Positions 35,681-44,920 are shown, counted from the stretch's first letter. The stretch is DNA of 64,000 nt from Tenacibaculum mesophilum (GCF_003867075.1 NZ_CP032544.1:1854001-1918000); one strand, 5' to 3'. Numbers and translations are program-made. The notes: generated from the letters alone by a model not told the origin.

Positions 35681-37693
35681 CTATGATAATTTTAAATATA
35701 TCGTTGCACCTTTTGAGACTTTTTGCCCCCTATCTATGGACTGTTCTGTTACTTTTCCTACTCCTGAAAATTTAACTTTTAACCCCATATTCTCTAATAA
35801 TGCAATTGCATCCATTCCACTCATACCTAAAACTTTAGGCATAATTGTTTTATACTTCCTTAGTTTTTGATAGTATTCTTGATACTCCCTTTCAAGAACC
35901 TCTTCTGAAATATCATCAGAAACAAGCTGATTATTAATTGCTGTTGACGTATAAATTTTTTGAGCTATTTCTTTAAATATAGGAGCAGCAACCGTAGCCC
36001 CGTAATATCCTTTTTCTTTTTTAGGACTATGAACTACTACAATGCAAGAGTATTTTGGTTCATCTGCGGGAAAGAAACCTGCAAAAGAAGCCACATACTT
36101 TTGATTTGAATAATATCCTCCTTCATATTCTCCCTTAGCATTTTTAGTTCTAGGAATGTATTTTTTTGCCGTTCCTGTTTTTCCTGCCATAGAAAAGTTT
36201 GGTGAATAAATTCCTTTACCTGTTCCGTATTTTATAGTATTTTCCATCACTTTTCGTACTTTATCTAAGGTTTCTTGTGATGCTATTTTTTCTTTTACTA
36301 CTTCTGTTCCAAAGCTTTCTTCAACTTTACCTCCTACTCTTAGCTCTTTTACAAAATATGGCTTTACCAACTTTCCGTCATTTGCGACTGCATTGTAAAA
36401 CGCTAGTGTTTGTAACGGCGTAAGAGAAACCCCATAACCCCAAGCCATCCACTCTAATGAAATAGGGCTCCAACTTTTCTCTGTTGGTTCTGGTATATAA
36501 GGCTTTCCTTCTCCTTTGATTTTAACACCTGTTAATTGATCCAACCCAAAAGACTTAATTCTATCCGTGAATTTTTTAGGATTTTTATCGTAGTACTTTT
36601 GTATTGTTTTCACAATTCCAACATTTGAAGAAACCTCAAATACCCTTCCTAATGATATTTTTCCGTACCCTCCTCTTTTACTATCTTCTACTTTACGATT
36701 ATTAATATAAATTCTTCCTTTTTCACAATCTACCACAGTTGAAGTATCTACAACTTTATCTTCTAAAGCCACCATTAAGCTAGCTAACTTAAAAGTTGAC
36801 CCAGGCTCGTGACTCTCCCAAACAGCATAGTTTCTTTTTTCGTAATACCTTCCTTTAGAAGTCCTCCCTAAATTAGAAATCGCTTTAATCTCTCCTGTTT
36901 CCACTTCCATCACTACAGCACAACCATGATCTGCTTCAAAATACTCCATCTGTCTTAACAGAGCATGATGCGTTATATCTTGAACGTTTACATCTATTGT
37001 AGTAATTACATCACTTCCATCTACAGGCTCCTTCTCATTTACATCATTAATAGGCTTCCATTGCCCTTTAGCTATCTTTTGTTTTAAACGCCAACCGTTT
37101 TCACCTTGCATATAATCCGCAAAAGCACCTTCAATTCCTGCCCCACCTCTGTAATCATCGTAACCAATTGTACGTTCAGCTATTTTTCCTATTGGGTGAA
37201 CTCTCACTGTTTTTTGTTCCGCGATAAAGCCTCCTCGATACACCCCTCTATTAAAAATGGGAAAGCTTTTCATTTTCACATAATCATTATATCCTACATT
37301 ACGGGCTATTAACAAATATCGGTTTCTACGTTTTTTTGCATTACGCAACTTCTTTTGATAGTAACTAGCTGATTTCCCTAACAATCCAGAAAGCGACTCA
37401 GAAAGTGCTCGGATATTTTTTTCAAAAATCTCAGAATCTACCGCCACCACATCCATTCGAATGGTAAATTTTGACATAGAGGTTGCTAACAAATTTCCAT
37501 CTGCCGCATACACATTTCCCCTATTTGCAAAAATAGTATCGTTTTTAACTGTTTCTTCTTCAGAAAGATTCCTATACTTATCTCCTTCTACATATTGAAG
37601 TTTAAAAAGTCTAAAAATGATAACTACAAAGAAAAGCGTCATTAAAACAACAATCACGTAGAGTTTGTTTAATATGCCTTTTTTTACTACCAT
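35681..37693 (-). CDS. ftsI: Division transpeptidase (PBP2x/FtsI-like) with PASTA domain
   Basis: 670 residues. One N-terminal membrane helix (about 10-30), a dimerisation domain (about 55-220), a transpeptidase domain with all three catalytic motifs, SxxK (GSTFK near 300), SxN (SSN near 350) and KTG (GKTGTAKK near 504), and a C-terminal PASTA domain (about 612-670). It cross-links septal peptidoglycan with FtsW. The PASTA tail resembles that of Gram-positive PBP2x and is common in Bacteroidetes. Flanked by ftsL (6 bases upstream) and murE (0 bases). Confidence 0.96.
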   Translation of the reverse strand: MVVKKGILNKLYVIVVLMTLFFVVIIFRLFKLQYVEGDKYRNLSEEETVKNDTIFANRGNVYAADGNLLATSMSKFTIRMDVVAVDSEIFEKNIRALSESLSGLLGKSASYYQKKLRNAKKRRNRYLLIARNVGYNDYVKMKSFPIFNRGVYRGGFIAEQKTVRVHPIGKIAERTIGYDDYRGGAGIEGAFADYMQGENGWRLKQKIAKGQWKPINDVNEKEPVDGSDVITTIDVNVQDITHHALLRQMEYFEADHGCAVVMEVETGEIKAISNLGRTSKGRYYEKRNYAVWESHEPGSTFKLASLMVALEDKVVDTSTVVDCEKGRIYINNRKVEDSKRGGYGKISLGRVFEVSSNVGIVKTIQKYYDKNPKKFTDRIKSFGLDQLTGVKIKGEGKPYIPEPTEKSWSPISLEWMAWGYGVSLTPLQTLAFYNAVANDGKLVKPYFVKELRVGGKVEESFGTEVVKEKIASQETLDKVRKVMENTIKYGTGKGIYSPNFSMAGKTGTAKKYIPRTKNAKGEYEGGYYSNQKYVASFAGFFPADEPKYSCIVVVHSPKKEKGYYGATVAAPIFKEIAQKIYTSTAINNQLVSDDISEEVLEREYQEYYQKLRKYKTIMPKVLGMSGMDAIALLENMGLKVKFSGVGKVTEQSIDRGQKVSKGATIYLKLS

Positions 37694-37699
37694 TTTATA

Positions 37700-38029
37700 T
37701 TACTCTTTATTATATGTTACTTTTATTTTTTGGGGCGGTTTTTTTGCAGGGTACAACCCTTTGTTTTTTACTTTATCTCGAATACTACTCTCTAACTTCA
37801 TTCGCATTAATTGAGTACTCGTGTCCACATCTTCAGCCCGCAACTCTCTTTTCTTCTTATTAAGCACTGCTATTTGCACCACTTTTGCATCGGCACTATG
37901 CGAACTATAGATCATCACTAATAGTAAAACAACTGTAAAAATCAAAATTCGCCAATTCTTAAACGAGCTTTCATCCGTAAGAAAACTACCTCTTAAAAGA
38001 TCGTATATACCCTTTCTTACTATTGACAT
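37700..38029 (-). CDS. ftsL: FtsL-like division protein
   Basis: 109 residues with a short cytoplasmic N-terminus, one membrane helix (about 27-43, ILIFTVVLLLVMIYSS) and a short periplasmic helix (about 55-90, VLNKKKRELRAEDVDT) suited to a coiled coil. Sequence is poorly conserved in this family; the call rests on topology, length and its position between rsmH and ftsI. Its ATG overlaps the rsmH stop by one base (TAATG). Confidence 0.9.
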   Translation of the reverse strand: MSIVRKGIYDLLRGSFLTDESSFKNWRILIFTVVLLLVMIYSSHSADAKVVQIAVLNKKKRELRAEDVDTSTQLMRMKLESSIRDKVKNKGLYPAKKPPQKIKVTYNKE

Positions 38030-38925
38030 TACTTTAATGTTGCTATTCTTAGTTTCGCACTACGTGCTCTATTATTTTCTTTTATCTCCTCTTTTGTTGG
38101 CACAATCATTTTACCAACTTTTTTAAGTGGTTCACTGGTATTACCATAAAAATCTTTTTCTGGTTCACCACTAAACAATCCGGTCCTTATAAATCGTTTC
38201 ACCAACCTATCTTCTAAAGAATGATATGAAATCACACTCAATCTACCTTCTTCATTTAACAAGTCTGGGATTTGCTGCAAAAATTCTTTCAACACCTCCA
38301 ACTCCTGATTCACTTCTATTCGTATTGCTTGAAAAATTTGCGCTAGTATTTTATGTTCTTTTGCTTTCGGAAGAAATTTTTGCAACACTTCTTTTAACTC
38401 AAAGCTCGTTTTAATTTCTCTATCAACTCTTGCCTCAACAATAGTTTTCGCCAAGGTTCGCGCATTCCGCAATTCCCCATACAAAAACAACACATCCGCC
38501 AAATCTTCCTCACTATAGGTATTGATTATTTTTTTTCCTGATAATTCAGATTTCTGATCCATTCGCATATCCAAATCTGCATCAAAACGAGTAGAAAAAC
38601 CTCTTTCCGCTTCATCAAACTGATGTGAAGACACTCCTAAATCAGCCAGCACCCCATCTACTTTCCTAACACCATAAAAGCGCAAAAACCTCGATATGAA
38701 TCGAAAATTCTCTCCAATCAACACAAAACGTGGATCGTCAATTTTATTTTGTTGCGCATCAGGATCTTGATCAAAGGCAAACAATCTTCCTTTTTCACCT
38801 AATCGACTTAATATTTCTCTAGAATGCCCCCCTCCTCCAAAGGTAACATCCACATAAACTCCATCTTCCTTTATACTAAGCGCATCAACACTTTCTTTCA
38901 ATAAAACTGGATTATGATAACTCAT
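38029..38925 (-). CDS. rsmH: 16S rRNA (cytosine1402-N4)-methyltransferase
   Basis: 298 residues, the usual RsmH (MraW) length. N-terminal YHNPVLLKESVDAL, SAM-binding DVTFGGGGHSREIL near 27-40, and AFDQDPDA near 54 are family signatures; the C-terminal part includes ISYHSLEDRLVKRF. It methylates C1402 of 16S rRNA in the decoding site. It overlaps mraZ by 14 bases and ftsL by 1. Confidence 0.97.
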   Translation of the reverse strand: MSYHNPVLLKESVDALSIKEDGVYVDVTFGGGGHSREILSRLGEKGRLFAFDQDPDAQQNKIDDPRFVLIGENFRFISRFLRFYGVRKVDGVLADLGVSSHQFDEAERGFSTRFDADLDMRMDQKSELSGKKIINTYSEEDLADVLFLYGELRNARTLAKTIVEARVDREIKTSFELKEVLQKFLPKAKEHKILAQIFQAIRIEVNQELEVLKEFLQQIPDLLNEEGRLSVISYHSLEDRLVKRFIRTGLFSGEPEKDFYGNTSEPLKKVGKMIVPTKEEIKENNRARSAKLRIATLK

Positions 38926-39379
38926 CTACTTCCGTATTACCCATTACTTCTTCTGCTAACTCAGCAAAATCAACAACAGCATCATCAATTACTTTTTCGT
39001 ACTTATCCTTATCCCAAATTTCAATAATATTCACTGCAGAAGAGAGCACCACTTGCTTTTCAATACCCGCAAACTGACATAAATCTTTCGGAATCAAGAC
39101 CCTCCCTGAAGCATCTACATCCACCATTTTCACACCGGCAGTAAACCTTCTGATAAAATCATTATTTTTCTTTACAAATCGATTTAGTTTATTGATTTTT
39201 GCCATTACCAGATTCCATTCTTGCATTGGATACAACTCCAGACAAGACTGAAAAACAGAACGTTTAATCACAAACCCTTCTTGCAACACAGAAGACAATT
39301 GCTTCTTGAACGCTGACGACATCATCAACCTCCCTTTAGCATCTACCTTGCACTCATATGTTCCAATTAAACTTACCAC
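38912..39379 (-). CDS. mraZ: Transcriptional regulator MraZ
   Basis: 155 residues with two AbrB-like MraZ halves: GTYECKVDAKGRLMMSSAFKKQL (about 5-27) and VDASGRVLIPKDLCQFAG near 88-105. MraZ binds direct repeats upstream of its own operon and controls dcw expression. The start codon is GTG at 39379 (a nearby ATG at 39401 is out of frame). Three perfect repeats at 39418-39447 lie 39-68 bases upstream. The start codon region itself reads ACGTGGTAAG, a degenerate copy of the same motif. Confidence 0.96.
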   Translation of the reverse strand: MVSLIGTYECKVDAKGRLMMSSAFKKQLSSVLQEGFVIKRSVFQSCLELYPMQEWNLVMAKINKLNRFVKKNNDFIRRFTAGVKMVDVDASGRVLIPKDLCQFAGIEKQVVLSSAVNIIEIWDKDKYEKVIDDAVVDFAELAEEVMGNTEVDELS

Positions 39380-39401
39380 GTAAAGAATCTATAGTTTGCA
39401 T

Positions 39402-39409
39402 CAAAAATA
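39402..39409 (-). promoter_or_regulatory. Candidate -7 promoter element of the dcw cluster
   Basis: Minus-strand TATTTTTG matches TAnnTTTG exactly, 22 bases before the mraZ GTG. The operator repeats begin 8 bases further upstream and cover the region where a -33 element would lie. Confidence 0.55.
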
Positions 39410-39417
39410 AAAAATAT

Positions 39418-39447
39418 TTACCACTTTTTACCACTTTTTACCACTTT
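39418..39447 (-). promoter_or_regulatory. Predicted MraZ operator: three 10-bp direct repeats
   Basis: On the minus strand AAAGTGGTAA occurs three times in a row without mismatch. Known MraZ sites are short direct repeats with one helical turn spacing, and those of mollicutes have the core AAAGTG[T/G], which matches here. The repeats lie just upstream of the mraZ promoter element. Partial copies are also seen at 39490-39495 and, on the other strand, AAAGTGATAA at 39532-39541. Confidence 0.8.
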
Positions 39448-39549
39448 GTTGATAAGTTTTACTTCTGGAGATAAAAAACTCAAAATAAACCACTTAAAAG
39501 ACTCGCCTACACAGTAAATAATAAAAATGAAAAAGTGATAAAAAAGAAC

Positions 39550-39557
39550 TACATTTG
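39550..39557 (+). promoter_or_regulatory. Candidate -7 promoter element of the alpha/beta hydrolase gene
   Basis: TACATTTG matches TAnnTTTG exactly, 25 bases before the ATG at 39583. A single MraZ-like half-site (AAAGTGATAA, 39532-39541) lies just upstream. Confidence 0.45.
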
Positions 39558-39582
39558 TGGTTAAGTCAAATCAAAAACATAT

Positions 39583-40347
39583 ATGACTGAATTTTTAAAG
39601 AAAGAAGACAAATTTACATATGCTGAAGCAGGAGAAGGAAGCCCAATTATCATTCTTCACGGGTTAATGGGAGCTCTTAGTAATTTTGGTTCCACTTTTA
39701 ATCATCTTTCAAAAAAAGGATATCAAGTTTTTATACCAGAGTTACCCTTATACACATTACCCCTCCTTAAAACTAATGTAAAAAATTTAGCCAAGTTTTT
39801 ACATGATTTCATAGAGTATAAAGGGCTTAAAAATGTTACTCTACTAGGAAATTCTCTAGGCGGACATATAGCTTTATACTATACAAAACATTATTCTGAA
39901 GATGTTAAAGCATTAGTTTTAACAGGTAGTTCTGGATTATACGAAAACTCAATGGGAGATAGCTATCCTAAAAGAGGTGACAAGGAGTTTGTTAGAAAAA
40001 AAGCACAAGATGTTTTTTATGATAAAGCCATTGCTACAGACGAACTTGTTGATCAAGTGTACGATGTTATAAATGATAGAAATACCTTGATTAGAACACT
40101 AGCTATTGCTAAAAGTGCCATTCGTCATAACATGGCTAAAGATTTACCCAACATGAAACAACCTACCTGTTTAATTTGGGGAAAACAAGACAGTGTTACT
40201 CCACCTGAAGTTGCTGAAGACTTCAAAAAACTTTTACCTGATGCCGATTTATTCTGGATTGACAAATGCGGACATGCAGCTATGATGGAAACACCAGAAG
40301 AATTTAATAAAATTTTAGAAGGGTGGCTTTCTAAACGCGAAATATAA
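39583..40347 (+). CDS. Alpha/beta-fold hydrolase
   Basis: 254 residues of the alpha/beta hydrolase family: oxyanion-hole motif ILHGLMGA near 25-32, nucleophile elbow GNSLGG with Ser91, acid in the WGKQDSVTP loop near 205-214, and catalytic His in KCGHAAMME near 228-236. No signal peptide, so cytoplasmic. The substrate is unknown; the sequence is of the esterase/dehalogenase-like group, in which the nucleophile here is Ser. It is divergent from the dcw cluster and is followed 24 bases later by yihA. Confidence 0.92.
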   Translation: MTEFLKKEDKFTYAEAGEGSPIIILHGLMGALSNFGSTFNHLSKKGYQVFIPELPLYTLPLLKTNVKNLAKFLHDFIEYKGLKNVTLLGNSLGGHIALYYTKHYSEDVKALVLTGSSGLYENSMGDSYPKRGDKEFVRKKAQDVFYDKAIATDELVDQVYDVINDRNTLIRTLAIAKSAIRHNMAKDLPNMKQPTCLIWGKQDSVTPPEVAEDFKKLLPDADLFWIDKCGHAAMMETPEEFNKILEGWLSKREI

Positions 40348-40371
40348 CAGCTAAACTAGCTTAATTATAGT

Positions 40372-40983
40372 ATGAAAATAAAATCTGCTGAATTTGTAAT
40401 GAGTAACAGCAATGTTACCAAGGCTCCTAAAGACAGAATACCTGAGTACGCTTTTATAGGTCGATCAAATGTCGGAAAATCTTCATTAATCAATATGTTG
40501 ATGGAGCGTAAAGATTTGGCAAAAACCTCTGGTAAACCAGGGAAGACACAACTTATTAACCATTTTAAAATTAATAACGAATGGTTTTTAGTAGATCTTC
40601 CTGGATATGGTTATGCACAGGTTTCTAAAAAAAAGCGTCAAATTTTTCAATTTTTTATTGAAAACTATTTTAAAGAACGTGAACAGCTGGTTTGTACTTT
40701 TGTTTTAATCGATTCTCGCCACGATCCACAAAAAATAGATTTGGAATTCATGCAGTTTTTAGGTGAAAACCGCATTCCGTTTTGTATTGTTTTTACCAAA
40801 GCTGATAAACTAGGGAGCTCTAAACTCAACAAACAAATTACCACTTACAAAAAGAAATTATTAAATTACTGGGAGGAATTACCAATTTCTTTTGTTACCT
40901 CATCTTCTACAGGAATGGGGCGAGATGAGTTTTTAAACTTTATTGATCAAGTTAACGAAGATGTAGCGGAGAATTTTAAATAA
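40372..40983 (+). CDS. yihA: Ribosome biogenesis GTPase YihA/YsxC (EngB)
   Basis: 203 residues, normal for EngB. G1 motif [12 protein letters not shown] near 30-41, G3 DLPGYGYA near 75-82, G4 TKAD near 142-145. This GTPase assists assembly of the large ribosomal subunit. Same direction and close spacing to the genes before and after suggest a housekeeping unit. Confidence 0.96.
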   Translation: MKIKSAEFVMSNSNVTKAPKDRIPEYAFIGRSNVGKSSLINMLMERKDLAKTSGKPGKTQLINHFKINNEWFLVDLPGYGYAQVSKKKRQIFQFFIENYFKEREQLVCTFVLIDSRHDPQKIDLEFMQFLGENRIPFCIVFTKADKLGSSKLNKQITTYKKKLLNYWEELPISFVTSSSTGMGRDEFLNFIDQVNEDVAENFK

Positions 40984-41014
40984 TTTTCACCATACCTTAA
41001 GGGAAGTATTAATA

Positions 41015-41701
41015 ATGCACTCTACAAAAGAAAACTTACAAGTTTTACATGAAGACAATCACATTATAGTGATTAATAAGCGGGCTGGTGATATAGTGCA
41101 AGGTGACAAAACAGGCGACAAACCACTTTTAGATGTTGTTAAAGAATACATTAAAGATAAATACAACAAACCTGGAAACGTATTTTTAGGAACCGTTCAC
41201 AGGCTAGATCGCCCTACTACAGGTATCGTTATCTACGCACGTACTTCAAAAGCCTTAGAACGACTAAATAAAATGTTACGTGACAAAACCATTAAAAAAA
41301 CATACTGGGCAGTGGTTCAACAGCAACCTAAAAAAGCAACCGATACCTTAACAAATTACTTAAAAAAGAATCCAAAAAATAACAAATCGACCGCTTACAC
41401 TAAAGAGGTTAACGGAAGTAAAAAAGCTATACTTCACTACAAAACGCTTAAAAAACTAGATAATTATTCATTATTAGAGGTCGACTTGGAAACTGGACGT
41501 CACCATCAAATTCGCGTACAGCTTTCTAACATTGGCTCTACTATAAAAGGAGATTTAAAATACGGTGCTAAAAGAAGCAACAAAGACGGAAGTATTCATT
41601 TACATGCTCGAAAAATTCAATTTACACACCCTGTTAGCAAAGAACCTATTAAGGTTACCGCTCCAACTCCTTCTGACCCCGTTTGGGATGCTTGTTTGTA
41701 A
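41015..41701 (+). CDS. RluA-family 23S rRNA/tRNA pseudouridine synthase
   Basis: 228 residues. The catalytic motif HRLDRPTTG places the essential Asp at residue 65, and LETGRHHQIRVQL near 152-164 is the second family signature. It isomerises uridine to pseudouridine in RNA. It lacks an S4 domain, as the short RluA and TruC-like types do. The precise target site cannot be read from sequence. Confidence 0.94.
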   Translation: MHSTKENLQVLHEDNHIIVINKRAGDIVQGDKTGDKPLLDVVKEYIKDKYNKPGNVFLGTVHRLDRPTTGIVIYARTSKALERLNKMLRDKTIKKTYWAVVQQQPKKATDTLTNYLKKNPKNNKSTAYTKEVNGSKKAILHYKTLKKLDNYSLLEVDLETGRHHQIRVQLSNIGSTIKGDLKYGAKRSNKDGSIHLHARKIQFTHPVSKEPIKVTAPTPSDPVWDACL

Positions 41702-41730
41702 TTTGTATATTTAGACAAATTTCACCCAAG

Positions 41731-42762
41731 ATGAAAGCTCTTAAATTTTTAACGATTTTAACACTCCCTATCACTGTTTACATTTCGTTTACAAATATGG
41801 GATGGTTAACACTTTTACCTTTACTTGTTTTCTTCGGCTTAGTTCCTCTTCTCGAATTACTTTTTAAACCTGATAAAAATAATTTCAATAAAGAACAAGA
41901 AGCGCAAGAAAAAGAAAATAGACTCTACACCTATATTCTATACGCAATGGTACCTATTCAATTAGTTTTCCTAGTGTGGTTTTTATGGATAATGAAAGAC
42001 ACACAATTAACTATCTTAGAATATATAGGAAAAATCTCAGCTATGGGCTTGCTATGTGGCGTTATTGGTATTAATGTTGGGCATGAGTTAGGACATAGAA
42101 ACAACCGTTTTGATGAGCTTTTAGGAGAAATTTTACTACTAACTTCATTAGACACCCACTTTCTACCCTACCATAATGCAGGACATCATTTTAATGTAGC
42201 CACTCCAAAAGACGCCGCAACTGCAAGAAGAAATGAAATTGTTTACCTGTTTTGGATTCGTTCTCATTTTCAAAGCTATTATCAAGCTTGGGAAGTGGAA
42301 AATACACGTTTAAAAAATTCAGAAAGAAGCTGGTTTCACTTACAAAATAGAATGCTCATTTACACACTCTGTAACATTCTTTTATTAGCTGGTATTTTCT
42401 TTTTATTCGGATTAAAAGCATTACTAGCTTTTATCACCGCTGCTGTTTTTGGAATTTTATTACTTGAAACTGTAAACTATATAGAACATTATGGACTACT
42501 ACGTAAACAGAATGAAAAAGGTCGTTATGAGCGTGTAAAAAGAACGCATTCATGGAATTCTGATCACAGAATTGGTATGTTAATGTTGTTTAATTTATCC
42601 CGTCACTCCGACCATCACTATAACGGAAGCAAACATTATCAGCTCTTAAAATCATTACCAGAAAGCCCACAAATGCCAACAGGATACCCGGGTATGATGC
42701 TGGTAGCCTTGGTTCCTCCATTATGGTTTTCAATAATGAATAAAAAAATACAAGACTTATAG
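41731..42762 (+). CDS. alkB: AlkB-type alkane 1-monooxygenase (fatty-acid desaturase superfamily)
   Basis: 343 residues from the ATG at 41731; an earlier in-frame start at 41683 overlaps the previous gene and adds a tail unlike the family. Four His motifs of AlkB are in order: HELGH near 118, HNAGHH near 149, NYIEHYG near 248 and HSDHH near 291. With several membrane helices this fits the di-iron integral membrane hydroxylase that needs rubredoxin. No rubredoxin or rubredoxin reductase is in the window. The aldehyde dehydrogenase starts 3 bases after the stop. It may hydroxylate alkanes or other hydrophobic compounds. Confidence 0.9.
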   Translation: MKALKFLTILTLPITVYISFTNMGWLTLLPLLVFFGLVPLLELLFKPDKNNFNKEQEAQEKENRLYTYILYAMVPIQLVFLVWFLWIMKDTQLTILEYIGKISAMGLLCGVIGINVGHELGHRNNRFDELLGEILLLTSLDTHFLPYHNAGHHFNVATPKDAATARRNEIVYLFWIRSHFQSYYQAWEVENTRLKNSERSWFHLQNRMLIYTLCNILLLAGIFFLFGLKALLAFITAAVFGILLLETVNYIEHYGLLRKQNEKGRYERVKRTHSWNSDHRIGMLMLFNLSRHSDHHYNGSKHYQLLKSLPESPQMPTGYPGMMLVALVPPLWFSIMNKKIQDL

Positions 42763-42765
42763 CTT

Positions 42766-44139
42766 ATGAATATTCCCGAATTAGTTCAGTCGCAAAAAAA
42801 CTATTTTGCTACTCAACAAACCAAAGATATTTCTTTTAGAAAAAGTACCTTAAAAAGATTACAAAAAGAACTTGTTGCAAGAGAAAAAGACATCATAAAA
42901 GCACTACATGATGACTTTAAAAAACCAGAATACGAAGCAGTAATGACCGAAACTTCTATTGTTTCGGCTGAATTAAAAATGGCCATAAAAAATATACACT
43001 CTTGGAGTAAACCTCAACGTGTATTACCGTCGTTACTAAATTTTCCGTCCTCTGCAAAAATTTATAAAGAACCTTACGGAACTGTACTTATCATTGCTCC
43101 TTGGAATTACCCGTATCAACTAGCATTCGCACCATTATTAGGTGCTATTGCAGCAGGTAACACTGTAGTATTGAAACCTTCGGAACTGACACCGCATACA
43201 AGTAAAATTACCAAAGAAATTATTGAAGCTGTATTTGATAAAAACCATGTAGCTGTGGTTGAAGGTGGTATCGATGTTTCTACAGAATTGCTAGCGCAAC
43301 GTTGGGATTATATTTTCTTTACAGGCAGTGTTCCTGTTGGTAAAATTGTCGCCAAAGCAGCTGCTAATAATTTAACTCCTGTTACCCTAGAACTTGGAGG
43401 AAAAAGTCCATGTATTGTTGACGAAACTGCCAATATTAAATTGACTGCAAAACGTTTGGTTTGGGGAAAATTCATTAACGGTGGGCAAACTTGTATTGCT
43501 CCTGATTATTTATTGATACACAAATCAGTAAAAGAGCAATTTATACAACAATTTAAAGATGAAATTTTTAGAACTTACGGAAAAAACCCTCAAAACTCTC
43601 CAGATTTTCCACGTATTGTTAACACTCGTAATTTTGATCGTTTAGCTTTGATGCTAGAAAATGAAAAGTGTGTGATTGGCGGACAAACTGATAGAGACGA
43701 TCGCTACATTGCTCCTACATTAATTGACGAACCTGATTTAGATAGTGAAGTCATGAAAGGTGAGATTTTCGGACCTATTTTCCCGCTAATCTCTTACGAA
43801 AATGAAGCTGACATTGAAAAAATCACTACTAAATACGACAAACCTCTGGCTTTATATGTGTTTACCAATAGAAATTCATTTACTAAAAAAATGATTCAAC
43901 GTTATTCATTTGGAGGTGGAACCATAAACGATACCACTGTACATTTTGCTAATCATAGGTTACCTTTTGGTGGCGTTGGTGAAAGCGGTATAGGCAGTTA
44001 CCATGGAAAAAAAACTTTTGATACGTTTTCTCATCATAAAGGAGTGGTTTCTCGCGGAACTTGGTTAGATGTTCCTACTCGATATGCTCCATACAAAGGA
44101 AAATTAAAGCAATTAAAAACCTTAATGAAACTAGGATAA
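42766..44139 (+). CDS. Aldehyde dehydrogenase (class 3-like)
   Basis: 457 residues, the shorter length of class 3-type aldehyde dehydrogenases. Catalytic Glu in TLELGGKSPC near 208 and catalytic Cys in NGGQTCIAP near 242; cofactor region PWNYPYQLAFAPL near 112-124. Context after AlkB fits oxidation of a fatty aldehyde to acid, although an alcohol dehydrogenase to bridge the two steps is not seen here. Cytoplasmic; no signal peptide. Confidence 0.95.
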   Translation: MNIPELVQSQKNYFATQQTKDISFRKSTLKRLQKELVAREKDIIKALHDDFKKPEYEAVMTETSIVSAELKMAIKNIHSWSKPQRVLPSLLNFPSSAKIYKEPYGTVLIIAPWNYPYQLAFAPLLGAIAAGNTVVLKPSELTPHTSKITKEIIEAVFDKNHVAVVEGGIDVSTELLAQRWDYIFFTGSVPVGKIVAKAAANNLTPVTLELGGKSPCIVDETANIKLTAKRLVWGKFINGGQTCIAPDYLLIHKSVKEQFIQQFKDEIFRTYGKNPQNSPDFPRIVNTRNFDRLALMLENEKCVIGGQTDRDDRYIAPTLIDEPDLDSEVMKGEIFGPIFPLISYENEADIEKITTKYDKPLALYVFTNRNSFTKKMIQRYSFGGGTINDTTVHFANHRLPFGGVGESGIGSYHGKKTFDTFSHHKGVVSRGTWLDVPTRYAPYKGKLKQLKTLMKLG

Positions 44140-44185
44140 ATTAGATAAAAGACAAATAGACACAAGAATCAAGACACCTATATAA

Positions 44186-44920
44186 ATGAGTGAAAAAACC
44201 GTATCCGAAGCAGTTAAATACCGTCGTTCAGTAAGAGTATATGACCCTAAAAAACCGATAGACACTGCTGTTGTAAAAAAATGTTTAGAGCAAGCTATTT
44301 TAGCTCCTACCAGTAGCAACATGCAACTGTGGGAGTTTTATCATATCACTGATAAAGAAATTATAAAAAAAATGGCTCCATTATGCTTTAATCAAAATGC
44401 AGCTAAAACTGCTCAGCAACTAGTGGTTTTTGTGACTCGTAAAGATTTGTGGCGTAAAAGATCCAAAGCTAACTTAGCTTTTATGGATGAAGTTTTTGGT
44501 AAAAACAATCCGAAATCAGAACAACGAAGTAGAGAAAAAGTAGCGCGTAACTACTACGGAAAATTAATTCCGTTTACCTACTTTGACATCTTCGGAATTG
44601 TTGGTTATCTTAAATACTTAATGATTCTTTTTGTTGGACTTTTCCGACCTATTTACCGTGAAGTTCGTAATAGTGATATGCGCATTGTAGCTCACAAAAC
44701 TTGCGGATTGGCAGCACAAACATTCATGCTCTCTATGGCTGCTGAAGGTTACGACACCTGCCCTATGGAAGGCTCTGATACTTGGCGTGTAAAACGTTTG
44801 CTAGAACTACCTTTTGGTGCAGAAATTAATATGATTGTTTCTTGTGGTATTCGTAAACCAGAAGGTGTATATGGAGAACGTTTTAGAATTCCTTTTGAGG
44901 AGGTTTATAAAGAGGTTTAA
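44186..44920 (+). CDS. Nitroreductase-family FMN oxidoreductase
   Basis: 244 residues. N-terminal YRRSVRVYDPKKPID and APTSSNMQLWEFY near 33-46 are the FMN-binding motifs of the nitroreductase family, with ANxMIVSCGIRKPEG-type sequence near the C-terminus (EINMIVSCGIRKPEG). An internal hydrophobic stretch (about 140-155) is longer than in the classic enzymes. Electron acceptor unknown. It is 46 bases after the aldehyde dehydrogenase and may share its transcript. Confidence 0.9.
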   Translation: MSEKTVSEAVKYRRSVRVYDPKKPIDTAVVKKCLEQAILAPTSSNMQLWEFYHITDKEIIKKMAPLCFNQNAAKTAQQLVVFVTRKDLWRKRSKANLAFMDEVFGKNNPKSEQRSREKVARNYYGKLIPFTYFDIFGIVGYLKYLMILFVGLFRPIYREVRNSDMRIVAHKTCGLAAQTFMLSMAAEGYDTCPMEGSDTWRVKRLLELPFGAEINMIVSCGIRKPEGVYGERFRIPFEEVYKEV

